From Pascua guehoae (Eukaryota > Basidiomycota > Tremellomycetes > Trichosporonales > Trichosporonaceae), in contig BCJX01000006.1 in assembly GCA_001600415.1 (NCBI GenBank), positions 1 to 64,000 on the forward strand: 64,000 bases of DNA, written 5' to 3'. Numbering within the stretch: position 1 is the stretch's first letter; the number at the start of each line of letters is the position of its first letter. The position numbers were made by a program, and so were the translations under genes. Positions 54,640-64,000 of this stretch are shown piece by piece. The notes beneath the pieces are model-generated. The model saw only the letters and a program-made list of their open reading frames with translations, was not told the DNA's origin and ran no database searches.

Positions 54640-57600
54640 AGTCTCTCAGCAACCACCTCAAGACCTAGTGCTGGGAGACCCACCTAGGCAGACAGAGATA
54701 ATAAGACTCCGGTTTACGGCAGATGCACAAACAGAAGATGTGCAACGCCTCTACCAGGAAGTCACATTCCACACTGATGCAGGACCAGCAGTCCATGAGG
54801 CGCTGGTCGACACAGGTTCCGACGCAAACTTTATAAACCCCAACGTAATCACCAGGCTCGGCCTCAAGCCCAAAGAAAACGAGAAAAATTACATGTTACA
54901 GCTCCTCGATGGAACTCACAGTGGCGAACTATCTCGACACATATCGATCGAGACATCATTTGGGCCACGCTGTGACGAGATTCGATTTGAAGTCTNGCCN
55001 TTAGGTGAGCAAGAAGTAATATTAGGCCTTCCATGGATGCGCAAGTACCGCGCTTCCATCGACTGGGACAACAGCACCCTCGAACTGCCCTACGTCCTCT
55101 ATCAACGCCAAGAGGACGACAACAAGGACGACGAGGATGACATTAGCACCATTATCGGTGACGACCAAAGTAACAATGGCGACAAGAAAAAGAAACGGAA
55201 AAGGAAGAAGAAGAATAAGAAAAAGAAGAAGGCCAATGGCCTAAATTTCAAAATTAAGTCGGTAAACGCTGAGGAGTTTATGAAACTCGCCAAACAGCAC
55301 CCCACCGGTATGTTACTAGCCCACTCGAAACTAGTAATCCACGGCGACAAGGCATCCCCATCGATATTGATCGAGATTCCCGAATCTCTCGCCAGTGTAC
55401 CGGAGGAATTCAAAGAGTTTGCAGACGTCTTTAATAAAGCCTGTGCAGACACTCTGCCCGAGCATAGGACCTATGATCACCAGATCGCTCTGGTCGAAGG
55501 CCAACTTCCACCGCACGGGCCTATTTACCCGCTCTCGCAGGCAGAACTCGAAGTACTACGACAGTACATTGAGGAACACCTAGCCAACGGGTTCATTGTT
55601 CCCTCACAATCTCCAGCGGCCGCTCCCATCCTATTCGTCAAGAAAAAGGATGGCACGCTACGCCTCTGTGTAGACTACAGAGGGCTCAATAGGGTAACCG
55701 TTAAGAATAGGTACCCGCTTCCACTCATCATGGAACTACTCGACCGTCTTAGGACTGCCAAGTACTACACCAAGATCGACCTTCGCAACGCCTACAACCA
55801 GATTCGCATTGCAGAAGGAGATGAGTGGAAAACTGCATTCCGCACTCGGTACGGCCTCTATGAGTATCAAGTTATGCCATTCGGCTTAACAAACGCCCCG
55901 GCATCTTTTCAACATCTAGTAAACAGCACGTTCCACGACATGGTGGACCATTTCGTCATCGCCTATCTCGACGACATCCTCATCTACTCAGACTTGAAGG
56001 AACAGCATGAGAAACACGTCTGACTCGTACTCCAATGCCTACGCAAAACAAAGCTTTTTGCCAAGCCGGAGAAGTGTGAGTTCTACTCCAAACAAGTAGA
56101 GTTCCTCNGCTNCATCNTCTCTGAGGAAGGTGTCTCGATGGATATCAATCAATAAGATATCTGTGATTCTCGACTGGCCCGAGCCCAAATCAATTACTCA
56201 AGTACGATCATTCCTAGGATTCGCCAACTTCTATCGGCACTTCATAAAGAACTATTCAAAAGTGGTCGCTCCACTTACAGATTTAACGAAAACAACAGTC
56301 CCCTTTGCCTGGACTGAAAAGGCAGCAGAAGCACTAAAGGCCATCAAATTAGCATTCCAATTAGGTGACATATTACACCATTTCGACCCTTCTCGACCGA
56401 TATCGATCAAGACGGATGCATCCAACTATGCAATCGGAGCCGTCCTCTCCCAGACATTTGAGGGCAAGCTCCACCCTATCGCGTTTTAGTCCCACAAGTT
56501 AAATCCAGCGGAAATCAATTATGAAATCCACGACAAGGAACTACTGGTGATCATTTTGGCATTTAAAGCATGGAGACAATACCTGGAGGGCCCCCAGCAC
56601 CCCATGCGAGTCATAACCAACCACCAGCCCCTTGTCTATTTCCAGACCAAATGGCAACTCACTTGCCGCCTTGCTCGATGGATGGAAGTACTTTCCAACT
56701 TTGACTACAACATTGAGTATAGGTCTGGAAAACAATCAACAAAACCCGACGCCTTATCTAGACGCCCCGACTATGAACTCACAGAGGACGATCACCAAGT
56801 CCACTACAAACAGATACTGTTTGCTCGACGCAGCAAAATCCAACACCTCCCCGACTCATATTTCGGCAAGCTGCTAGAAGCGCAAACCAAGGATTCTTTT
56901 TGCAAGGATATCAAGAATCAACTTGCAAACCCCGCTCAAAGGATCACTAAAGATATCGATCATTATCGCATCAACAAATGGGGTATTCTTCGCAAGCATG
57001 ACCTAATCTACATCCCTGAAGGCGAGGTTCATCTACAGGTCACCCACGACCACCATGACAGCAAGCTTGCCGGTCACCAAGGACGTCTTAAAACTCTGGA
57101 GCTCATCCAACACACTTTCCTTTGGCCAGGCATGCACAAGTACATCTATGAGTACATTAGGACTTGTGACATCTGCGGTCGCAACAAATTGCACAAGCAC
57201 AAGCCATATGGGCTCCTCAAACCTCTGCCAATTCCATCTCAACCATGGGCATTGATTCCGATGGATTTCATCATTCATCTCCCAAAATCAAAGGGTTTTG
57301 ACACCATCTTCGTTACAGTTTGTCGACGCACTAAGGCAGCCAAATTTAGGGCTTGCCACACCTCCATGACCTCAGACGAGTTCTCAGAATTCTTCACTCG
57401 CACCGTCATCTGCGAAGAAGGCATTCCTGAGGACATAGTCTGTGACAGAGGCCCCATTTTTACGGCCAAAGTCTGGAGGAACGTCTCCAAACAACTCATG
57501 ATCGCGATGGCATATTCAATGGCATACAGCCCACAAACGGACGGGCAAACCGAAATAGTCAATCAAATTCTAGAACAATTCCTGCGTATGTTCATCAGCT

Positions 57601-58325
57601 ACAACCAGGATAACTGGGCGGATCTCCTTCCATTTGCCCAATTCGCCTACAACAACGCTGTCCACTCGTCTACAGGAGTGTCCCCTTTCTATGCCATCCA
57701 TGGCTATCACCCAAGGGGCTCCTTCCTCGAACTTCCAGACGATGTACAAGAACCAGGCAAGGACCACCTTGACAACATCCGCAAAATCTTGACAAATATC
57801 GATCGATATTTGAAGAGAGCTCAAGCACGTCAAGCCAAGTTCTACAACAAATACCACTTAATCGCTCCTGATTTCAAGGTAGGCGACAAAGTATGGGTCA
57901 AAATCAAGGACTACCCACCAAAGAAAGGCCGATCAGCAAAATTACAACCTAAATACATCGGCCCATTCACCATCATCAAGCAGGTCTCCTCCCACTCGTT
58001 CAAACTGGACCTGACCCGATCGTCACGTATCCACAACGTATTTAAGGTCGAGAAACTCGAACTCTATTATCCAAACCAAATCCCCGGCCGAAAAATGGAG
58101 AAACCTAAAGCCATCCAGGTGGAAGGCGAGGAAGAATGGGAAGTTGAAGAAATCCTCAACTCCAAACAGGTCGGCAAACATGTCAAATACCTTGTCAAGT
58201 GGTACGGATACGACGATCCCCACGAGAACACATGGCAAACATATGAGGACCTCTCCAATGCAGAGGAATATTTAGAAGCATTTCACTCTAAATACCCTTG
58301 TAAGCCAGACGGTAGACCTCAGTAG
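54637..58325 (+). pseudogene. Chromovirus F pol
   Basis: Protease VDTGSDANF near 54805. Linker with an acidic patch, then a Lys/Arg run (about 55185-55235). RT with DYRGLN and AYLDDILIY near 55965; TGA at 56021-56023 (Arg expected). A 4-nt insertion near 56140 shifts the frame. RNase H keeps KTDAS but has TNHQ for TDHQ, with a TAG near 56487. The integrase HHCC region is at 57045-57190, and its core has DFIIHLP, VCDRGPIF and DGQTEIVNQ (D, D, E present). A chromodomain (EVEEILNSK, YLVKWYGYDDPHENTW) ends at TAG 58323. The last 1.8 kb, from RNase H on, is uninterrupted. It is the best-preserved element in the window but not autonomous. Confidence 0.95.
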
Positions 58326-58470
58326 CTGTCATGTGATGCATGGGTCTATTTACAGAGGGACCACATGCGAGGCAATCTTAGGCCTCTTTTCTCGATCGAT
58401 ATCTATGTACAAACACAGACTCAACACTCGATACACACAAGAAAATCAACAAAACGAAACACTAGGGCTA

Positions 58471-58937
58471 TGTAACGATCCGCTTGTCGCCAGTCATTCG
58501 ATTTTTGCCACAGTCTCCTCATGTGCCGGATCAGACGACTCAACAATGCCTCCCTCGGCCCTCGGGTGAACCTTCGGTCCGCTCCAGCCACGCCGAACCT
58601 CCACTTCGGCCACGTGCGCCAGCAAACACGGCCAGTCTCAGCGGGCAAAGGGTCACGTTCCGAACATGGCGCCGTCTGCAGGGTATATAGTGACAGATCC
58701 ATAGTCTCTTTGTACTCTAAGCCATGTTACTGCGTGTCAAGTCTCGACTTCGTTGCAGAGCATGACCCCGCCGTCGCCGTTGTCATAGCAAGCAGCTCAG
58801 CAGCAACCCCGTCTAGCATCGCCGATATGGTTCCCAAGAGCATCGCCCCGACCTCTGATCCAGTTGAGACGGAGCAGACCGAGTGAGTGATAGCTAGTGG
58901 TTCACGCTGTGTACTTGCCGGTTCCGTGCTCGTGACA
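58471..58937 (+). mobile_element. 5' LTR of Gypsy element I
   Basis: 467 bp, TGTAACGATCC to CTCGTGACA. TATATAG lies near 58684, with the primer stretch AAGCCATGTTAC at 58719-58730. It starts 145 bp after chromovirus F pol, so element I replaced or landed in the 3' end of F. No second LTR is seen. Confidence 0.8.
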
Positions 58938-58939
58938 AG

Positions 58940-58951
58940 GTAACATGGCTT
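58940..58951 (+). promoter_or_regulatory. Self-complementary primer-binding site of element I
   Basis: GTAACATGGCTT starts two bases after the LTR end and pairs exactly with 58719-58730, 35 nt downstream of TATA. Confidence 0.75.
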
Positions 58952-59418
58952 CACCCATGTTCCCCGTTGCTAGACGGTCTCCCAGCCATCTCGGGTGGCT
59001 TCGCTGCACCACCCACCCCTGTTTTGCCGCCTCCAACGCTGTCATGTCGTACTCGCCGCTTGACTGCATTGATTTCGAATCCCCATTGCCTCTCCACACC
59101 CTCGAACACACAATGTGACGAGTAGGGACGCCACACTGCACCTCAAGGCATGTTTTCCGTCCCGAACGGCGCTCCGACGACGTGAGAGCAGATCTCTCTC
59201 ACATCGGCACTGACCAAGCATGGTGCTCACACCATTGTTCCTGCTCTCAAGTCGAACGTCTTGTCCCCAGCCAGACCAACGACTCGAGTAACATATAAAC
59301 CCCCACCTTCTCCCTCCCATCCTCTTTCTCCACGCTCCCCTTCCTCCTCTCTCCTTCCCTCTTCCCTCCTCTGCCAAGCGACAACTTCCCTCCCCTTTTC
59401 CCTCTTCACCCACTCGCA
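58952..59418 (+). mobile_element. Leader of element I
   Basis: About 470 bp between the primer-binding site and gag, with a strong pyrimidine tract at 59290-59400. No gene. Confidence 0.6.
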
Positions 59419-62175
59419 ATGGCCGCCCCCGGTGGTCAAGGAGGTCTGCCTCCCCATCCTGAGCACCCTTTCTCTCAACCATCGAGTCGGGGGGCCACCC
59501 CAATCGTCCCCAACACCCCCGACCCGAGCTCCGCTACCCTCCAGGCGATGACCAGTGCTCCGGCCACACCTTCTGGCCCATGGACCAGCACCGGTCCCCC
59601 GCCTATACCCACTCGACGTCGCCCCATTTCGGTGACACTTCCTTTTTCTCGGGACAACACTCCCGCCACACCAGCTCCATCCGGCTCAGGAGCCCCAGGA
59701 TTTGTTCCGCCCAACCACCCTAGGAACCCCATGTTCGCAGACCCTGCCTTCCAACCAGGGTCTGGTGGTACACCCCTGACCCCACCCGCGACATTGACTG
59801 GCACGGTTCAACCTCAGCACCAGTCGATGATGACTACCATCATTGGTTCCCAGGACTCGGCGTCATTCGCCACGCCGCAAGGCAACCCCTTTGTGGTTCC
59901 CCAACTGACCGGCACTCTACCCCCGATCCCAGCATCGCGGGAACCCACAGCACACAGCCAGGACACCTCCTCCACAGAGCAGTCCAGGCACTCTCGGGCG
60001 GCAACGACCAGTTCTGCGGCACCAACTGGAACTGCGGGACCCTTGGGCATTGCTGCGGCAACAGGCGGACCATCCCGCACGGTCCGAATCCAAGACTCTG
60101 GCCGTTTCTGAAAGGATCCCGATGACAACTGGTGGCAAGCCATTCCCGACCCTTCCCAGACTGAAGGATATCGATGGCAATGGTGCCCCGTAGAGCCACC
60201 GGGCCTAGCCAATGTGCCGCCTCAGTCATCCCTGCCAATCCCATTCCCCACCAGCCTGCAGCACATGCCGGGAGTAATTCTGTTGCCCTCCTCTCAGTCT
60301 TCAACATGACCCCCATCTTGTGGTGGAGGGACCGCAACCCCACAAGCTGGCCCTTCTGGTGCACCACCTGCACCATGGCCACCGGAGCAGTCTCCCGTGG
60401 GACAGCCCTCTGTTGTTCAAGGGCCCAGGCCTCAGCCCTCGCTCTTGAGCATGAAGGGCCTGACAACCCAAGCCAGGTCTCAGCAAGGCACAAGTTCGCT
60501 GGCTGCTCCCTCGCCGGATTACAACTTCAACGCAGTCCTGCATGAGTATGGCGTCAACACTGGGCGCCCCGACATCACGGCCATGCAGGCCTCATTGGAA
60601 AACAACTTCTGGGACCTGGTTCAACAACGGCGTGCTGAGTACCAGCAGCAACAACAGCAGACCACCGGGTCAGCTGTCCACGGCCGCCAGACTGCAAGGG
60701 TGCAGTACCAGCAACAACAACGAGCTCCGGCACCACGGGGCCCACCGCCCCCTCTGAATCTGGGCCCTCACGCAGCCCAGCCGCCCCGGCCCCTGTCCCT
60801 CCTGCCTCAAGCTTCACCCCCAAAGCAAGTGACGCCCCCGCAGGTGACATCCTTCAGTGGCCCTCCCCAAGGTCACTCGACGCCTGCGCAACTGCGCCAG
60901 CACCTGCAGGGACAGGCTACCACCACCGAGACCAAGGACTCCTCTCCTCCTCTGTCTCAATACCAGGGTAAACCCAAGGCACCGCCCATGGGTAACCCAC
61001 CCCAAGGGGATATGAGCTCCGCCTATCCACTGAATCCTGGTGCCCACGCCGAGTACAAGAAGATGAACTCCCCTCATCTTCAACCGGCACCTGGAGGTCC
61101 AGCCCCACCCCCATTGCCAACTGACCAAACAACCCAGGATGCCCTACTCCAGATCCTGGATAGGTTGTCCAGAAATCAGTTGGCCCTAGTGGCTCCCCCT
61201 CCACCCATCCAGTCTATATGCCCAGCACCCTCGGATACTGCCCGTGGGCCCCGTCCTCGGTTGACAACCTTCAAGGGCACCGACAAGACTGAGATGGCTT
61301 CCTTCCTCCGTCATCTCGAATTAGTCCAGGATGCTTACCCTGACTACTACGTCAATGATGAGAGGAGGATCCAGTTGCTTGAGCAACAACTGGAAGGAAA
61401 GGCTGCTCAATGGTTCTCCGCCATGTCCCAGGCAACCGACACATGGAACGGTTTGTGGAACGCCACACTCACGGCGTTCAGGTTGCACTTCGGTGACCAT
61501 GACGAGGAGAACCGCATCTGCAACCTTTGGTACAAGGGCGACGAGATCAAGATGGTTGGCGACCTTGACGATTACTATGCCGAGTTCTCCCTTGCCCATG
61601 CGATTATTCACAACACCGACAAATGCGACGCCATGCACCGGTTCTTCACTGGGCTGACCAACGCCTTGGCCAGCAAACTCAGTGAGAAGATCGACGACTT
61701 TGCCACCATGGTAGAGCTTTACCATGCTGCACGTAAGGCCCAGCGGGCCATCGACCTCCTCAAGGTCACGCACCCCCATGCCCGTACCTAGTTCGGCACG
61801 ACCACGCCCGCTGCCACCACGTCGTCGACGACACGGACCTGTCCTTCTGCAGCCTCTGGCTCATCTGCAAAGATGGTAGCCACATCCGCTCCCAACGCCC
61901 CCGCCGCGTCTGGTCCTCAATGGACCGTATCTTTTGCCCTCTCGCGCCCGCGAGGCCCTCTGACCCCAGAGGCCCGAGGCATTTGCGAAGAGCAAGACTT
62001 TTGCTTCGTCTGCTGCAAGGCTGGCCACTGGGCAGCTGAATGCCCTGAGGCTGACCCACGTCCAGTACGAGCAAATGTCGCCGAGGCTGGCGAGCTCGAC
62101 ACCATTGTCGAGGACCTCGAGCACCCACCCTCCCAGGTCGACCAGGACCAGGGAAACGACAACTACCACGCATGA
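59419..62175 (+). pseudogene. Element I gag, three nonsense codons
   Basis: One frame of about 918 codons from ATG 59419. The first 600 residues are Pro/Ser/Thr/Gln-rich and probably disordered. The capsid-like core lies at about 61240-61780 (LTTFKGTDKTEMASFL, AAQWFSAM, LDDYYAEFSLAHA). The zinc knuckle CFVCCKAGHWAAEC lies near 62005. Stops: TGA 60109, TGA 60307 and TAG 61789; all fit C-to-T changes of Arg or Gln codons. The frame ends at TGA 62173-62175, overlapping the pol start as ATGA. There is no frameshift heptamer at the junction. Confidence 0.9.
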
Positions 62176-63089
62176 TTGAGCCCCACGCGTCGGTTCAAAC
62201 TGTGAATAGCTCAACAGTTCCCTCGCTGGCGACGGCTTCAACCTCCCTGCCGACACCAGCAGATACCCCCACGCTTCCGCCTCCGCCGGTCCTTAGACCA
62301 CCAGGATCCTCTGCCTCCCATGGCAAGACCTTGGTCAAAGAAAAGGTGCAATTGCCGTTTCACCTCTGCGTTGACATCACCTTGATGTTTAATGGAGTAA
62401 CCTCCTTAGCCAGAGCCATGATTGACTCTGGCTGCTCCGATGACATCATTGATGTTAAGTTTGCAGTGACGCACTGCATTCCAGTGCATACACTAGGCCA
62501 ACCCCTTACCCTGAAGCTCGCTGATGGAACCCTGGCCCGACAAGGAGCCATCACCCATTCCACCAAGAACTTGAGAGTAGGAATCGGCCAACACAAGGAA
62601 ATGAACTTGTTCCGAATCATGACCATCGCGGACTTCGACATTCTCCTAGGAATGCCTTGGCTGTGCAAGCACGACCCCACCATCGTGTGGTCTGCAGTCT
62701 CGATCTTCTTTGAATCCGACTACTGTATGGACCAGTGTCTTCCTCCTCCCGGGCCTGTCGGCTCCCCCGACAGCATACAACTATACCCGATGGCCCCTCA
62801 TGCTCGCGTATGCTTCGGCGACCACACATGACCCAACCGTCCCCCACCGCCGCAGATTGTGGAATCCTTTATGCACCAATTCCTCATCTGCAGTGAAGGG
62901 AGTGAAATACCCCCAAATGAGAATGACTGCGCCGGCCCTCATTTGAAACCTGACATATCCTCTGATGCCATGGTGATGCCGACCACCGAACCCCCGTCAC
63001 CGGCATCTCCCCCTGACACCCTGGGCAATACCGACACGACCCGTGCGCCAGTCCCCTTGGGCCCCGGTGAGTTTGAGACAGACACAGAG
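62172..63089 (+). pseudogene. Element I pol, protease only
   Basis: The frame begins with the ATG of the ATGA overlap. After about 80 Pro/Ser/Thr-rich residues comes an aspartic protease (AMIDSGCSDDIID near 62420; DILLGMPWL near 62640). TGA at 62829-62831 fits CGA to TGA, and the same frame continues to 63089, where LTR E begins. RT and everything after it are missing. Confidence 0.88.
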
Positions 63090-63494
63090 TGTCACAACGG
63101 TGCCCTACTTTTACATGCCTATTCAAGTTTTGTTGAATAGTCGCGCACTTAAAAAGGTGCGCGACCCAATAGCGATGCATGGCAAATATTCTCAAGTACT
63201 CCTGGATTGGAACTCGGCGCCATGTGTCGGAAATATACTCAGCTATATAGCAGAGCCTGCAGTATTCGAAAATCTTCGACGTCGAATATTCTCGAGTACT
63301 GTAAAAAGGCTGGACTTCGTAACTTGGTAGATCAGCTTTGCTGATCTCATCATACTTGAGAAAACTCGTCACTCATCGTCATTATAGAAAACTCGATCCT
63401 TGCTACCTAAGACACTACTCGAGAAAACTTGTTTTGTCATTTGCAAAACCCTGCAGTCTTATCTCGTCGAGACCCGCAGAGGCTACTCAGATGG
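63090..63494 (+). mobile_element. LTR, family E (copy 2), 3' end truncated
   Basis: Starts TGTCACAACGG and matches the reverse complement of 19098-19549. TATATAG lies near 63244, followed directly by the 42-bp palindrome (63260-63301, three mismatched pairs). Its last 45 bp are missing where LTR D begins. Confidence 0.88.
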
Positions 63495-64000
63495 TGTGAT
63501 AAAAGTGTTGAAACCCTTTTCAAACTTATCACCTGGGCGGGGGGCCTATCTCCTAGACAGAGGACAGGAAGGCGACAGAGGAGAACTGGAGGAACAAGAG
63601 AGGAGGAAGGCCAGGCCGCAGAGCAAGAGGGGTAGCGGTCATGTTAGACGGCTGTGTCTCTGGCTTGCCACTTGGATACATAGGGAAGGGAACAGGGAGG
63701 AGGGTGCAGGAGGATGTTGAAGGTCCAAGGAGGGTGAGGTCGAGTTGGTCGAGGTGTGCTGGTGTGTGTCAAGAGAGAGGGGGTCGAGGTGTGTGTGTGT
63801 GTGAGACTTGTGAAAGTGGGAAGGTGTGAAGAGTGTGATCCATTTCTGAGGAGGTCTGAGGGCTTCAGACCCCTCCTTTTTATATCTTATCATTAACTAC
63901 AGGGAACAAATAAACAAAGACACTTGAATAGTAGGATTGCCAATAGCAAAGGCCGGATTGGCAATCCTCGACGTTTGTCTCGACGTTTCTGTCGACGTAT
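63495..64000 (-). mobile_element. LTR, family D (copy 4), runs off the window
   Basis: Begins TGTGATAAAAG on the plus strand and matches the reverse complement of about 20280-20743. Minus-strand TATAAAAAGG lies near 63880, with the inverted repeat beside it. It includes a short GT repeat near 63793. The U3 ACGTCGA-type units start at the window edge. Confidence 0.87.

Noticed and set aside
62884..63372. 162-codon minus-strand frame across the element I end and LTR E
   Set aside because: It crosses an LTR boundary and follows the palindrome; no protein-like motif.

Overview
The window looks like a repeat-rich, draft-assembled stretch of a fungal nuclear genome, most likely a basidiomycete of the Agaricomycetes. 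The grounds are: Ty3/Gypsy elements with chromodomains, one Gypsy lineage with a YMDD reverse transcriptase, Ty1/Copia elements, short GT-AG introns of about 65-70 nt, and Cys-cluster proteins of a kind common in such fungi. Species cannot be read from the sequence. There is a 100-N gap at 10919-11018, and scattered single Ns lie mostly inside repeats. I saw no rRNA, tRNA or CRISPR array. Almost nothing here looks like an intact single-copy gene.

Layout. 1-2962: Gypsy element A, an LTR end joined directly to reverse transcriptase. 3.4-9.4 kb: a small gene island with one plus-strand and two spliced minus-strand genes of unknown function. 10.3-11.8 kb: two minisatellites, the gap and an LTR. 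11.8-17.9 kb: decayed sequence holding a split 2-oxoglutarate/Fe(II) dioxygenase-like gene and an AT-hook gene remnant. 18.4-23.4 kb: nested LTRs and a Cys-cluster gene interrupted by a solo LTR. 23.5-29.4 kb: minus-strand chromovirus B with its 5' LTR. 29.6-34.35 kb: decayed sequence with histidine-kinase-like and TPR-like remnants. 34.35-40.2 kb: minus-strand chromovirus D. 40.2-42.1 kb: nested LTRs G and F. 42.1-49.9 kb: pieces of three Copia elements. 49.9-51.9 kb: a decayed copy of chromovirus F. 52.4-58.3 kb: the fuller copy of chromovirus F with its 5' LTR. 58.5-63.1 kb: gag and protease of Gypsy element I. 63.1-64.0 kb: two more LTRs.

Common themes. (1) In four LTR families (B, F, G, I) the sequence two bases inside the LTR is complementary to a 12-15 nt stretch 30-35 nt downstream of the TATA box. 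That is the layout of Tf1/sushi-type self-priming. (2) Several families carry an inverted repeat between TATA and that primer stretch, and base changes in it are compensated between copies. (3) Nine solo LTRs have matching 5-bp target duplications, and several times the uninterrupted site can be read from a second copy or by joining the flanks. (4) Most premature stops are TGA where family alignments expect arginine, and three RNase H catalytic aspartates have become asparagine after an ACC codon. Both fit C-to-T decay at CpG. (5) Two chromovirus families have canonical -1 frameshift heptamers at the gag stop, and a third element has an ATGA stop/start overlap.

The non-transposon genes have been broken by this traffic: the dioxygenase by a family G LTR, the Cys-cluster gene by a family D LTR, and the TPR-like gene by family A and D LTRs.
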